Assembly (NCBI RefSeq): GCF_022965805.1
Contig: NC_133117.1
Span: 10,316,183-10,380,182, forward strand
From: Primulina eburnea
Taxonomy: Eukaryota > Streptophyta > Magnoliopsida > Lamiales > Gesneriaceae
Direction: 5' to 3'
Length of the DNA: 64,000 bases
The position numbers and the translations under genes are program-made. Position 1 is the first letter of the stretch, and each line of letters starts with the position of its first letter. Positions 46,330 to 57,271 of this stretch are shown here, piece by piece. The notes under the pieces were generated by a model. The model was not told the origin of the DNA, made no database searches, and saw nothing but the letters and a program-made list of their open reading frames with translations.

Positions 46330-46980
46330 TAATATACCATTTATGGTTTTAATAGTTAATATTGTGATTCGAGATATTGGTTTAAGATATGTTTTTATGA
46401 TTTAAATTTTCTAAGTATTATGATATTGATATCTAACATCATACTTGTGATATGAATAAGAATTGATAGATATAGTACGTTTGAATGTAGGTAACATTGA
46501 ATTGATAAGGAACTTGACAATTATGTAACCTGAAATTCTCAGTTGTCCCTATAAGTAAATGAGGTATTTATATTTTTATGTATATAATGTTAATTATGCT
46601 ATTGAAATGAATGAAGTATGTTCCATATTTTTATGATATGGAATATGAATATTGATACCCATGGATGGGCCCATTACCCCTGGTCCATCCCTAGCCCAAA
46701 TGGAAGACGGGCTCATTAAGGACCCATGTATTCTCTTATAAATACAAGGTTTGAGTGTTAATTCATTCGGTCACTATATTGTTTTCAGCAGCACCCTTAG
46801 CTGCTCTCCCCATATATCCTCAGTCACTGACTTGAGCGTCGGAGGAGCTACGCCAGGACACCCTCCTGGCCCCCTTTTAACGGTCTTTTTTGTGATTTCT
46901 GGCTCAGGAAAATTTCAAAACCCTGTGTTTGTACTAGTGACACTTGCTGGAAAATGACCCTAAATTTTCCTTGAGTATCA
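46330..46980 (+). repeat. 5' LTR of Tat-type Ty3 element
   Basis: Ends with TTTTCCTTGAGTATCA directly before a TGGCGCC-type PBS. A TATAAATA box lies at about 46,735. Contains GACACCCTCCTGG-type and ATATATCCTCAGTCACTGAC motifs shared with the inverted fragment at 42.5 kb. Left limit approximate. Confidence 0.7.
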
Positions 46981-46982
46981 CT

Positions 46983-46998
46983 TGGCGCCGTCTGTGGG
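46983..46998 (+). other. Primer-binding site, TGGCGCC type
   Basis: TGGCGCCGTCTGTGGG, a non-Met primer site of the kind known from plant Tat/Ogre-lineage Ty3 elements; distinct from the TGGTATCAGAGC sites of the other elements here. Confidence 0.75.
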
Positions 46999-47020
46999 AA
47001 CTTTGAGTTGAGACGTAGAG

Positions 47021-48042
47021 ATGGTAGGCAAGAGAGGGAGTAAAAGAGCTACCTCAGAATTATCGCGTCCTCAGAGGGGACCCGAACAATCTCATGTTGA
47101 GACAAGACATGAAAAAACCGCATCTTGAGACGAGACAAGAACAACCTCGTCAAGAGACAAGAACTGAGCAGCCCCTTCATGAGACAAGGGTCGAGCAAAC
47201 CCGTCCCAATGAGAGTGTGGGGAGCTTGACCCTGGAGCAGTTGGGCCAATTTATCACTCGGATAGTGGATGAGGCAATGAAGAGGAATCAAGAGTCTACG
47301 TTTGCATAAGAGCAGGCCGCTCGCCAGGAGCAGGAGGAGAATGTGGAGGGCCACCAGAGCTGGGTTGAAGAGATCAGGAGATGTGGAGGGAGATACGGAT
47401 GTTGAGGCAGCAGGTAGGAGGCCGAGCACCGGTACCCAAGAAAGAAAGTCCTTTTTCATTGGCCATCTTGGAAGAAGGACTTCCTCCAAATTTCCGACAG
47501 TCAAACGTGGGAGAATATGACGGACATACAGACCCTGAAGAACACTTGGGGAGATTTGAGAATGCGGCTCTGTTGCACCAATATTCGGATGGAGTCGGGT
47601 GTAGGGTTTTTCTGGGCACGTTGGCGAGGTCAGCCCAGCAGTGGTTTAACACTTTTCAACCCAACTCTATACGTTCTTTTGAGCACTTCTCAGCTGCCTT
47701 CTTGCATCGATTTGCTAGCAGCAAGAGGCACCAGAAAAATTATTTGAGCCTGTTCGTGATGAAACAGCAAGAGAATGAAACTTTACGAGAATTTGTCCAG
47801 CGTTTCAACAGTGCAGCGCTGGAAATACCAGCGGCTACCCCTGACATCATGATAAGTGCCTTCACAAAAGGACCGAGGGGAGGGGAGTTTTTCAAGTCGC
47901 TGGTCAAGAAGCCTCCGTTGAGCTATGATGATTTGTTGGCTCGAGCTGAGAAATATGTAAACTTGGAAGATGTCCAACGGTACAAAAGGATAGAGAACCG
48001 GCTCGGAGGAAGTAGAGTTGAGGGAGTGAAGAAAGGAGGAAG
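47021..48042 (+). pseudogene. Tat-type Ty3 gag, interrupted by gap
   Basis: The start at ATGGTAGGCAAGAGAGG changes frame near 47,090. The middle part has short ETRxEQP-like repeats (LETRQEQPRQETRTEQPLHE) and EQLGQFITRIVDEAMKR, then a stop at 47,307 and a one-base loss near 47,375. From 47,381 the frame is open to the gap: the gag core reads SPFSLAILEEGLPPNF, GEYDGHTDPEEHLGRFENAA, ARSAQQWFN, FVQRFNSAALEIP and FFKSLVKKPPLSYDDLLARA, a retrotransposon gag domain typical of the Tat/Ogre lineage. Homology up to the gap is good, so the continuation is probably in the missing sequence. Confidence 0.85.
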
Positions 48043-48142
48043 NNNNNNNNNNNNNNNNNNNNNNNNNNNNNNNNNNNNNNNNNNNNNNNNNNNNNNNNNN
48101 NNNNNNNNNNNNNNNNNNNNNNNNNNNNNNNNNNNNNNNNNN
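48043..48142. other. Assembly gap of 100 N
   Basis: Exactly 100 N, so probably a scaffold gap of unknown true size. Gag of the Tat element lies on the left and the right part of a copia LTR on the right, so at least the rest of one element is probably missing. Confidence 0.95.
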
Positions 48143-48642
48143 CTTGGAAGGTAAAGGGTTGGAGGCAACTTTTGCGTTAATGGCATGGCATGCAACATGC
48201 AAATTTTTGCTTTTGCTTTTTGCACAACCAAGACAACTCATCCTCCCTTCATTCCAATGTGTGGTGGCCGAAATTTGCTCTCAATATTCTCCTCATTTTT
48301 CTTTTTCAATTGTTGAGGAATTCATACTCTTCTCTTTGAAAATCCTCTTATTTTTCTAGTGCAAAAGAGAGGTTCTAGCTTGCAAGTGGTGGGCCTAATT
48401 TTGAAGAAAAGAGGCTATAGATTGTCATCCATTCAAGAGCTATGATGTTTATAATTTAGTTGGAGCCATAACATCATCTTTGTGATTGATAGGTAAAAAA
48501 TTCTAAACACACTATGAATGTCATATTTCGTGTTTTTCATATTTGCTACACATTATAGGATTAGGGTGCTCGGTTTTTGCCCTTGAAAAATAAATTTTGA
48601 AACTTCCGTTGCGTATTCGGGCACCTTAATGATCCCCTTTCA
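48143..48642 (+). repeat. Copia LTR right end (family of LTR-C)
   Basis: Plus orientation. It matches the reverse complement of the 60,817-61,360 part of LTR-C (TGTGGTGGCCG, CCTCTTATTTTTCTAGTGCA, and the end GATCCCCTTTCA at 48,642). No PBS follows, so it is the end of a 3' or solo LTR. The start is lost in the gap. Confidence 0.8.
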
Positions 48643-51600
48643 TTTTTCTATTTGGGTCCTGAAGTGATTAGACCCTTAGAGACCCACATCTAGATTATCC
48701 TGAGGGACTTTTCCATTGTGTGTCCCAAGATGAATGCGGTTGTGTGCATAATCTGGTGGGTGTGTAGTGTTCTTACTTTTACAGTATGTTGTATTTTCGT
48801 TTGTCCTATCACTCAATTTGTACCTCTTTGGACCGATCGACCGTTGTAGTATCGGTTAGGTCTTATTTTGAGTGATATCCTATTGAACTTGGCTTTCTGC
48901 GGACCAACCTGAACTGTTGTGAGTGGTTGGATTTGGCCTGCATCTGAGCCATTGATTGGACTTCACACTCTCAAATTCGACATATCCTAGACCACGTCGC
49001 CTTCCATAGTTCTCAAAATTTACATTCTGATTGATTTAGACTTCAGGCTCATTATTTTCATGTACCGTACTAGATCTGACAAATTTAATTGATTTTAAAC
49101 TATCTTTTTTCTAGTAGCGGTTGAGTTTGTGCTTCTGAGGCGCTGCATTCATTGATGCTGTAACCTAGCCATGTTCTGTCTCCGGCCAGTTTCTGCATCT
49201 CATGCATCCTTTCAAGAGAAACAGAGGACTTATTCCGTGAGTTGACTGTGTTAATTAACCTTTTATTTTCCTTTAACGTGGCATGGAATAATTTTCGCAA
49301 GTCGTCATTCTCAGCCGCTAGCAGACTTAATTTTACTTCAAACCGTCAACCTCCTTTTGTTGTGAGCAGCTGGAGAGGATTAACTTGTTTTCAAGTCTTG
49401 TTTTTCTGCCTTAGCCGCATCGAATTGCTGTGATAGTCCTTTAAACTCTTTCACCATGTCATGCAGAGTGCCGTCACAAGGTTTTCCCGTGTAAATTCCA
49501 GAGAGTCGAAGTCAAATACCATTTTTCGGTGGATTCTGATACTTCATCATCCATGAGACATTTTACTACCTCATCGTCGCTTTCACTCGAAAATTCCTTG
49601 GATTTGGACCTTTCTGAGTCTGAATCGACCCATTTGATTTTTCTTTCTTCTGCAATTAAAACTCGTTGAACTTTATTTTTGGTGAACCTTTTATCATCTT
49701 TAGACCTTCTTCTATCAATCGGTCTCTTTTCATCTTTCTTCGGCCTGTTACATTCTGTAATAAAATATCCATTTTTCTCACAATTGTAAATAAGCTTAAC
49801 CATCATTTGTATGATTCTTATTGAAATGTGGTTTAGTGAAGATTGATTTTTACGCATTAATTTACAAAATTTCTTGAAAAAAAGGGACATAGCTTCATTG
49901 CTCAGTTGCTCAACTCATTTCTTATTTTTGGACTCTTCGATCGGAAGAGTCACTATGGTAAATACCAGGGATTTGGTTTGTTGAGAAGTGGATGGTTCTT
50001 CTTTAGTTCGTATTTCGAGCTCGAATTCGTACGCTTTAGGGTCGGCAAAGAGATTGTAAAGCTCCAGCTTGTTCAGATCTTTTGATTCCCACATTGCTAC
50101 TGTCTTCATGTCACATTCTCTGGGAAGAGCTGTCATTAACTTCAAGACAATTTCACGATTAGAGTATTCTTTACCTAAAGAAATGAGTTCAATAATAATG
50201 CTACTGAAGGGAAATATAATTTCCATAGTAAAATTGATTTCTCTAATATTATTTTTTCCTTGTTGATTTGATTGGGTATAATATTTAATTATGATTTTGC
50301 CTTTCTAGATAATTATGTTAAGATTTTATTGTGATATAATATCTTCCTTAAATTTATTTCTTTCTTGATAAGATATTGGGTTTTACTTTTCTAGATATTA
50401 TATTTATGATAAAGATCTTATAGATATAATATTTATGATAAGGATTTACATGATATGATATTATTGATTTTGTTTCTAATATAATTCTTGTATAGCATAT
50501 CTTATATATTTCTTTATGGAAGATAAACTCTAGGAGAGATGAAGGCTATAAATATGAGATGAAGATTCAAAAGCATTGAGAGATAGAGACGAAAAAAAAT
50601 TAAGAGAGTTTTAGTGGAAGAGATTTTTCGGGGAAGAGATTTTCGTGGAGATAGTTTTTCGTGGAGGTGATTTTCGTGAGAGTTCTTCGTGGGAGATTTT
50701 TGTGGTGGTCTTTTCTCTCTGTCAATTATTCACTCACATGTGCAAGTTCAGAATTTCGGAGAAAACTTTATTCAAGAGACATGCTGTGTGCAGAAAAGTG
50801 GTGATAAGGTATTGCCGTGAATGTTGAGAACATCTGCAGACAACATCTGTGAAGAAGTTGGCTGAAGACTGCTTTTCGTGGATCTCCTTTTGGCATCACG
50901 TTTTGCTTTCTTGTTTTAGTTTTTATTCTTGTTATTTGTTTTAGAAAGCATTTGTTTTCTCAATTTGTTGAGGAAATTGATTTTTGTGAAAATCACTAGT
51001 GATAGGTTTTTGTAAACGGTTAAGTTTTCTAGTGATGAATTTTTTCCCTGAAGCACAGTACTTGTGCAAATTTAATCTTGTCCATCTATTAATTAAAGTC
51101 AATTTGTGTTACAAAATATAATATTCCGCTGCATGTTGTCCGAGATGTTGTAACATCTGGCACAACATTTAATTCTGACAAGACACGAATTTGCATATCT
51201 CGTCTAGCTGTTTATGTTAAGTGAATTTGTGTTACAAAGTATAATATTTCGCTACATGTTGTCCCAGATGTTGTAACATCTGGAACAACACCTAATTCTG
51301 ACAAAACACAAATTCTCTGTTTTATATCCTATACTGATATTGTTATTAATTTTAGCACATGTAGGACAAAATAATTTTACAGCTACTAAACCGTTCATCA
51401 AATTCAGAGAGAGTTTCTCCTGACTTCATCTTAGCATTGTAAAACTTCTGGATTGTAACTGTCACTTATTTTCTTTGGTCTGGTCATTGTCTTCACACAG
51501 TTGTGTCAGTTTCTCTCATGTCTCTTTTGTTGTAGAGCAAATTTTAATTTTGGCAAAAATATTCTTATCTAAAGTTTTATAAAGTATATATTTGGCGACG

Positions 51601-51838
51601 TTGTCAAGGTTCGCCTTCTTTTTGTCATTAACCGTCCATTTGGATCAATGTTTTTCCACTATTTGGAGAGCACCTTCAGTTATAGCCACAACTGGATTGA
51701 CTTTCAAGATCTTTATAGGCCCTTCAGTGATGACATACCGCATGTCATTGTCTTAAGCTGCAAAATATGCATGCATACAAATTTTCAGTCATCATAATCT
51801 TCTTTAGAAAACATAAGAATCTTGTTAAATGATGCCAT
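48643..51838 (-). pseudogene. SIRE-like copia gag, decayed and split
   Basis: Minus-strand gag. It starts at ATG 51,838 (MASFNK, then FSKEDYDD with a stop where W is expected), runs to about 51,387, is interrupted by a solo LTR (50,205-51,381) and resumes at 50,199: IELISLGKEYSNREIVLKLM, then ALPRECDMKTVAMWESKDLN. The zinc knuckle is decayed (YNCEKNGYFITEC, lacking the first C and the H), followed by DRRRSKDDKRF and an acidic serine-rich tract. A coiled-coil-like part follows at 49.1-49.45 kb (KLFHATLKENKRLINTVNSR). Many stops and frameshifts. It ends where the copia LTR at 48,642 begins; pol is not present. Confidence 0.85.
50205..51381 (+). mobile_element. Solo LTR (1,177 bp) in the SIRE-like gag
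   Basis: TGAAGGGAAATATAATT...AATTTTACA, flanked by a perfect 5-bp duplication GCTAC (50,200-50,204 and 51,382-51,386). Removing it rejoins the gag frame. A TATAAATA box near 50,549 suggests plus orientation. It contains a diverged duplication of about 122 bp (51,100-51,330), each copy with an inverted repeat TGTTGTCC(G/C)AGATGTTG / CATCTGG(C/A)ACAACA. Confidence 0.85.
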
Positions 51839-51876
51839 ATGTATAAGTTGTAGGTATCGATGTTCGAAAAAACTTT

Positions 51877-51888
51877 GCTCTGATACCA
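51877..51888 (-). other. Primer-binding site of SIRE-like copia
   Basis: GCTCTGATACCA on +, i.e. TGGTATCAGAGC on the minus strand, two bases after the LTR end. Confidence 0.85.
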
Positions 51889-51890
51889 GT

Positions 51891-52580
51891 TGTTAGGATC
51901 GGGAAAAAGTATAGAGGGGGGGTGAATAAACTCTTTAAAAATATTTGATTTTAAAATTTGTTTCCAATCGTTTTTTTAGGCGGTTGAAAGTTTTTCTCAA
52001 ACGGTTATAAATATGGACCACTTGAAAAGTGTGGAAAACGGTTCAAATTTTCTAATGATAGCTTCAACTGGTTGGGTGGCTTGTTAACAAGAAACGGTTT
52101 TGAAATGTAACATTTAATCAGCTGCAACAACAACATTAAAATGACCGGCTCATTGATTAGCATCATTTTATAGCAACTGTTATTAGCATCAAAACTTGTA
52201 GGATGCATACGTAATCTTATATTCTGGGATTGTGACATTAATGAAGATCTTTATCGGGACAGGTGCAGGACCTAGTTGACTTGTAGCAGTGCAAAACCAT
52301 TGAATGTCATGAGCCGGTCAGAGAATATTTTTCATTAAGTGAGTAATGAATAACTCTTTAATGAAGCGGTCGACATATGTCTTCGAACAACTGATTGGAA
52401 ATCTTCTAGCAGTTGAAGCTCTTCTATTGCAAGCTGTTGAATAGTTCCTGCTATACCAGATAAACAGCAGTTGTTTTTTTGAAATAGTTAAGTATTGTTT
52501 TGATTTTGTCAATCACTAAAACTTTAGATAATACTAATAATTTCTTAGAAAAAATTGAGGTCATTTAAAAAATATAGTAA
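51891..52580 (-). repeat. 5' LTR of SIRE-like copia
   Basis: On + it starts TGTTAGGATCGGGAAAAAGT, i.e. the LTR ends CCGATCCTAACA on the minus strand before the PBS. The far end is approximate (a TAACA near 52,580). No gene. Confidence 0.6.
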
Positions 52581-53939
52581 CAATAGAATCGATTTTATTT
52601 TGGATAAAACAATCATTTTGAGAAAGGGGAAAATATAAAGTTCCCTCTAATTCGATTTTTCTGCGATTTTTATTCTTTTAAATAATTAAATTTTAATCTT
52701 AGTTAGCGAGCAATCTTTGTTTAATTTGTAATTTTTTTACTTTCTCCGTGAAAGTTAGCACGTGGTGTCGAACATGCCTGATGGCTAACACTTGGTGACA
52801 TATCAGTAGTGGGTCGTACCACGCCATAGCTCTAACCGAGACGAACTAAAATTTTAATATAAATAACTAATTATAAAACAAATAAGATCATATGAAGGAC
52901 GATTTAGGAGATTAAAGTTACAATTTTCCTTTATATATATATACACATATATATATATAAACATATTATTAAGTTTTCCCTTAATATAGACAAAGGACTT
53001 GGTGTGTTTTTGTTGTTCTCATCTCCCTTGACAAAGGACTTGGTGTGTTTTCGTTGTTTTCATCTCTCTTTTTTCATTTTTTTAAATTTATTATTGCAAA
53101 ATTGTAGATTAGTCGATCACTATTTTTCTCAACGATGATATAACCCTCATTCGAAATTTCAAATTTACCGTTTCAACACTCATTAATTTTCACAATTATG
53201 ATATGATCTTTATTTAAATATAAATTAAATTAATTATAAATTTTTTTTGCAAACACGCATTAATAAATACATATAGTTTTGTGTCAAATGTCACTATTGT
53301 GTGTATATATATTTATTTATTTTATATTTTACCTCATTATTGTAGTTTAAATTACGTTTCAATTTTTATTAGTATGAAATGAAATAATATAATATTCTTA
53401 GAAGCGTGTCCATTAACCAACCCTGGTTAAATTGAAGTCAAGGCAGATAGAAAGCATAATTAATGCTCCCAAAGTAATACAAAGTCCCCGTCACACTTGA
53501 TGAGTACGGAAGAATACCGAAATCAGCGTGGATTGAAGTAGGGATGTAGTTTAGTCGAGTCGAATAGTATCAAGTTTGAGCTCAGCTCGTTTAATGTATA
53601 CACAGGTTCTAATTCGGTTCGAGTTTTTATTATGGGGCTCAATTTGGATCGTTTTAAAATTATTAAGCTCGCGAATAGCTTGAGTTCAACTCGTTTATCA
53701 TTTTTAACTAGTCTCATTCTACTCATTAAATGAGCTCGTTTTCGAGCTTAATAAACAAGATCATTTTCGATTACATTAAACAAGCTCGTTTTCGAAATCG
53801 TCGACCATTCTTATCCGAAAGATCAACTAAGATATGAGAATTTAAGGGGTATTCTTCTCATTTTATAGTATTTCAATCATTTTCTTTATACTCAAATTTC
53901 GATGTGGGACAATGCAAGTTATTATTATACACTCAAAGT
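52581..53939. other. AT-rich intergenic DNA, no gene
   Basis: TA-rich simple sequence at 52,935-52,965; a 41-bp tandem duplication at 52,989-53,070 (GACAAAGGACTTGGTGTGTT in both copies); a stretch of GAGCTCG/CGAGCTT repeats at 53,535-53,790 resembling the hAT-like element at 41.5 kb. Nothing coding recognised. Confidence 0.5.
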
Positions 53940-54380
53940 GTCAGCAATTTGTGAAAATTTGAAATTAATTAAATGCATTTCATATACATCATTTAAGATA
54001 GTTGGTGGTGTGGACATGAAAAAGTTGCGGAAATTTCATACGCAATTCAATGTTCACATCTCGGAGTTCGATTATAAATAGAGGCACAATTCAATCATTT
54101 CATTCATCCATTCTCGTTTATTTTATTTCATCTCATAGCATTTGAGTTCTTTGTTATAATATTTGTAAAATGTTTGTCCTCGTATATTAAGAGAGTATGA
54201 ATTCTATGTAGAAACACAGTGAGTGGTTGCACACCATAAAATATTTTATAAAATTCTTTTCATCTTGCCATTGGTTTTTTGCCCTAATAATTTTTAGGGA
54301 TTTTCCACGTAAAATTCGATGTCCAGTTTTATATTTCATGCTCATAATATTATCTCAAGATGATGCTCATTTGACCAACA
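53940..54380 (+). repeat. 5' LTR of plus-strand copia E4
   Basis: Ends TTGACCAACA just before a PBS. A TATAAATA box lies at 54,073-54,080. The left limit is approximate; TGTCAGCAATTTG at 53,939 is a possible start. Confidence 0.55.
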
Positions 54381-54382
54381 AG

Positions 54383-54394
54383 TGGTATCAGAGC
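54383..54394 (+). other. Primer-binding site of copia E4
   Basis: TGGTATCAGAGC, two bases after the LTR end. Confidence 0.85.
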
Positions 54395-54523
54395 ATTGAT
54401 TTAAAATTTCTTAAAATTCTGAGTATGATATGTGGTTGCAGCCTAGACTGATCTTCCACACTTGAAAAGATTTTTTATTAAGGTGGGATTACTTTGTCCA
54501 GTCTACTAAATTTTTGTAGACAT

Positions 54524-55272
54524 AATGGCCGGCAGGTACGAGATAGAAAAGTTCAACTGAAGAAATTTTATGATGTGAAAAATCAAGATACAAGCAGTTT
54601 AAGAAACAAGAATTGTTTGGTGGCTATTGAAAATAGACCGAGGGAAATGAAGTATGATGGAAAATAGAATGAGGTGAATAATAATGATGTTGCTAGTTTA
54701 TACTTGGGTATAGCAGAAAAAGCACTATCAAGTATATCTGAGACAAATATGACAAAATTATCTGTGATACTCTGACAAAGATGTACGGAGTCAGTGCACC
54801 ACACAATAAAATTTTCTAAAGAGAAGGCTTTATACCTTTCATATGGCAGAATCCTTATTAATTATTGATCATATCAACACTCTTAATACTCTATTTATCC
54901 AACTCACATACATGGGAAATAAAATAGAGAAAAATGAATGTGCCGAGATTCTACTCAAAGTCTACCATATTAATATTATCCTCTCTAAAATTTGACGATG
55001 TCTTAACTACAGTTCTTGGAGAAGAAAGTCGAAAAAATAATAAAAAATATAGGTTGGTAACTTCGAAGGAGGCATATGCTTTACCGATGATAAGAGGAAG
55101 ATTTATAAACCGTGACTCCAGTGGGAGCCAAAGGCGAGATAGATCAAAGCCAAGAAGTAAGAAGAAAAATATTTATTTTTTAAACATACCGGTAATTGGA
55201 ACTTCAAGAAAGAGTGTACGAGTACTGAGAAGAGTTTCAAGGAAAAGTGACCAGTACTTAAGATTGTGGTGA
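54524..55272 (+). pseudogene. Copia E4 gag, broken
   Basis: Starts MAGRYEIEKFN then a stop, followed by fragments in several frames that match copia gag: NCLVAIENRPREMKYDGK, NNNDVASLYLGIAEKALSSI, then KFDDVLTTVLGEESRKNNK and RGRFINRDSSGSQRRDRSKP. The CCHC zinc knuckle cannot be recognised after NIYF; the cysteine positions are gone. At least seven stops. Inactive. Confidence 0.8.
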
Positions 55273-55950
55273 AATATTATTCAGCGAAGCAGCAATAGTT
55301 GTAGAAGGCAGGCACAAATTTTGTGACACGTGGATTATGAACTCAGGAGCGACGTGGCATATGAAGTCTCGGAGAGCATGGTTCAATAAGTATGAACCAG
55401 TCTCGGGAGGATTTGTATTAATGAAAAATGATCATGCCTTGGAAATCATCGGAGTCGGTACTATCAAAATAATAATGTTTGATTGCACCATTCACATCAT
55501 ACTGGAGGTACAACATGTGAAAGGGCTGACAAGTAATCTTTTGTCCTAGGGGCAATTGGATGATATTGAGTGCAAAACTCTTATCAAGATAGAGATGATA
55601 AAGATTGTGAAGGGCGCCCTTGTGTTTATGAAGCGGAAAAATTTTTTGTAAATCTATATGTACTTTTGGGATAAATTCACAAAGAGGTGAAACTAGCTGT
55701 TGAATCAATTGGTTCAGGAGAAGAATTAACAGTGTTATTGTGAGGCCCGGGGCCGAAGAGGGCGGGGGGTGATCGTCAGTGCCATCAGTTGCACGGACAA
55801 TGAGCGGCTCCTGGCAGGTTTCTAGGTGGAGGGAACATGAATGAACCGATCCCATACCGGAATGAGAGGGATCCGAGACTGTTCAATGTAATGGACTGTA
55901 CAGTTGAAGAGGGCTTAAAAGATTTGATTTGTACTACTCATATCACGAAG

Positions 55951-56059
55951 GTGCATCTTCTTTTCGGTAGCTCATCACATAAGAACTCCAAAGTAAAGCA
56001 TGCTTGACTTGGGAAAATTTTGGGATGGGTGACCTCCAGGGAAGTTTCCCATGGTGCAT
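55951..56059 (+). other. 5S-rRNA-like segment, Cassandra 1 5' LTR
   Basis: AAGAACTCCAAAGTAAAGCA and GGGATGGGTGACCTCC match the internal promoter (box A to box C) of plant 5S rRNA. In the TRIM LTR these act as a Pol III promoter. Not a genuine 5S gene. Confidence 0.9.
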
Positions 56060-56415
56060 GTGAGTGAGGACATAAGCACGCTGGAAAGACCCGTCTTGGT
56101 ACAGTGAAGAAAGTCGTCGAATCTGGGGCGTTACAAGTGGTATCAGAGCCGACCTCTCTTAGTACGGTGTGGTTCGGGGACGAACCAATCGGAAGCTGGT
56201 GGGCATGTGAGGCCCGGGGCCGAAGAGGGCGGGGGTGATCGCTGGTGCCATCAGTTGCACGGACAATGAGCGGCTCCAGGCAGGCTTCTAGGTGGAGGGA
56301 ACATGAATGAACCGATCCCATATCGGAATGAGAGGGATCCGAGACTGTTCAATGTAATGGACTGTGCAGTTGAAGAGGGTTTAAAAGATTTGATTTGTAC
56401 TACTCATATCACGAA

Positions 56416-56525
56416 GATGCATCTTCTTTTCGGTAGCTCATCACATAAGAACTCCAAAGTTAAGCGTTCTTGACTCGGGGCACTTTTGGGATGGGTGACC
56501 TCCTGGGAAGTTTCCCAGGGTGCGT
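56416..56525 (+). other. 5S-rRNA-like segment, Cassandra 1 3' LTR
   Basis: AACTCCAAAGTTAAGCG and GGGATGGGTGACCTCCTGGG, closer to the plant 5S consensus than the copy in the 5' LTR. Confidence 0.9.
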
Positions 56526-57271
56526 GTGAGTGAGGACATAAGCACGCTGGAAAGACCCGTCTTGGTACAGTGAGGAAATTCGTCGAATCTGGGGCGTTAC
56601 AGTTATGGCATAGAAAGCTCAGGCATATGTCAGAACGAGGTTCAAAATTCTCTCAGAATGAAAGCTGTTGCCGTGGCTTACAAAAGTGTAACTACCCTTT
56701 TGTGAGCATCGTGTTACCAGTAAAAAACAAATGTTAAAGGTTGAAACTTCTACTACCAAAATTAAAATATATTGGAGCATATTCATTCGGATGTTTGGCA
56801 GGAACCAATTGTATCTCTAGTAGGAGAGAGATATTTTATATCGTTCATTGATGATTTCTCTAGGAAATGTTTAGTACATCCAATCAAGAAGAAATCAGAT
56901 GTTTTTCAGATATCCAAAGATTTAAAAGCACGAACTAAACTTGATTCTGAAAAAAAATCAAGTGGTTGAGTACTGACAATGAAGGAGAATATACCATAGA
57001 CAAATTTGATTGATTTTGCCAACATGATGGCATCAAAAAATAGTTCACAATGGCTTACACAACTCAACAAAATGCAGTGATGGAGCAGATGAGCAGGACC
57101 TTGTTGGACAGAAAAAGATCCATGTTGAGGACTGCGGGTCTAGCCAAGTCATTTTGGGCTGAAGCAGTCAAGACAACTATTTATATCATCAATCGTTCTC
57201 CTTCAGCGGTGATTGATTTGAAGACTCAGATGGAGATGTGGACTGAGAAGTCAGTTAATTATGAGTAAAGG

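Larger units (their letters stand above)
55739..56601 (+). mobile_element. Cassandra TRIM retrotransposon 1
   Basis: An 863-bp complete copy: LTRs 55,739-56,135 and 56,206-56,601 (TGTGAGGCCCGGGGCC...GGGGCGTTACA), PBS TGGTATCAGAGCC at 56,138-56,150, a purine-rich tract at 56,191-56,205 and only 70 bp between the LTRs. Perfect target duplication GTTAT (55,734-55,738 and 56,602-56,606). Each LTR carries a 5S-rRNA-like segment, the hallmark of Cassandra. No proteins encoded; it depends on other elements for movement. Confidence 0.95.
55313..57267 (+). pseudogene. Copia E4 protease and integrase, broken, with Cassandra inside
   Basis: Protease region DTWIMNSGATWHM, with N in place of the catalytic aspartate of D-S-G, then EPVSGGFVLMKNDHALEIIG and VQHVKGLTSNLLS. 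The gag_pre-integrase segment is split by a Cassandra TRIM (55,739-56,601) and resumes WHRKLRHMSERGSK. Integrase follows: EHIHSDVWQEPIVSLVGERY, FIDDFSRKC, STDNEGEYTI, AYTTQQNAVMEQMSRTLLD and FWAEAVKTTIYIINRSPSAV. Several stops and frameshifts, including in the zinc region. It stops at the second Cassandra (57,272). Confidence 0.85.

Noticed and set aside
47049..47652. Open frames on the minus strand opposite the Tat gag
   Set aside because: Shadow frames of the plus-strand gag with no independent domain.
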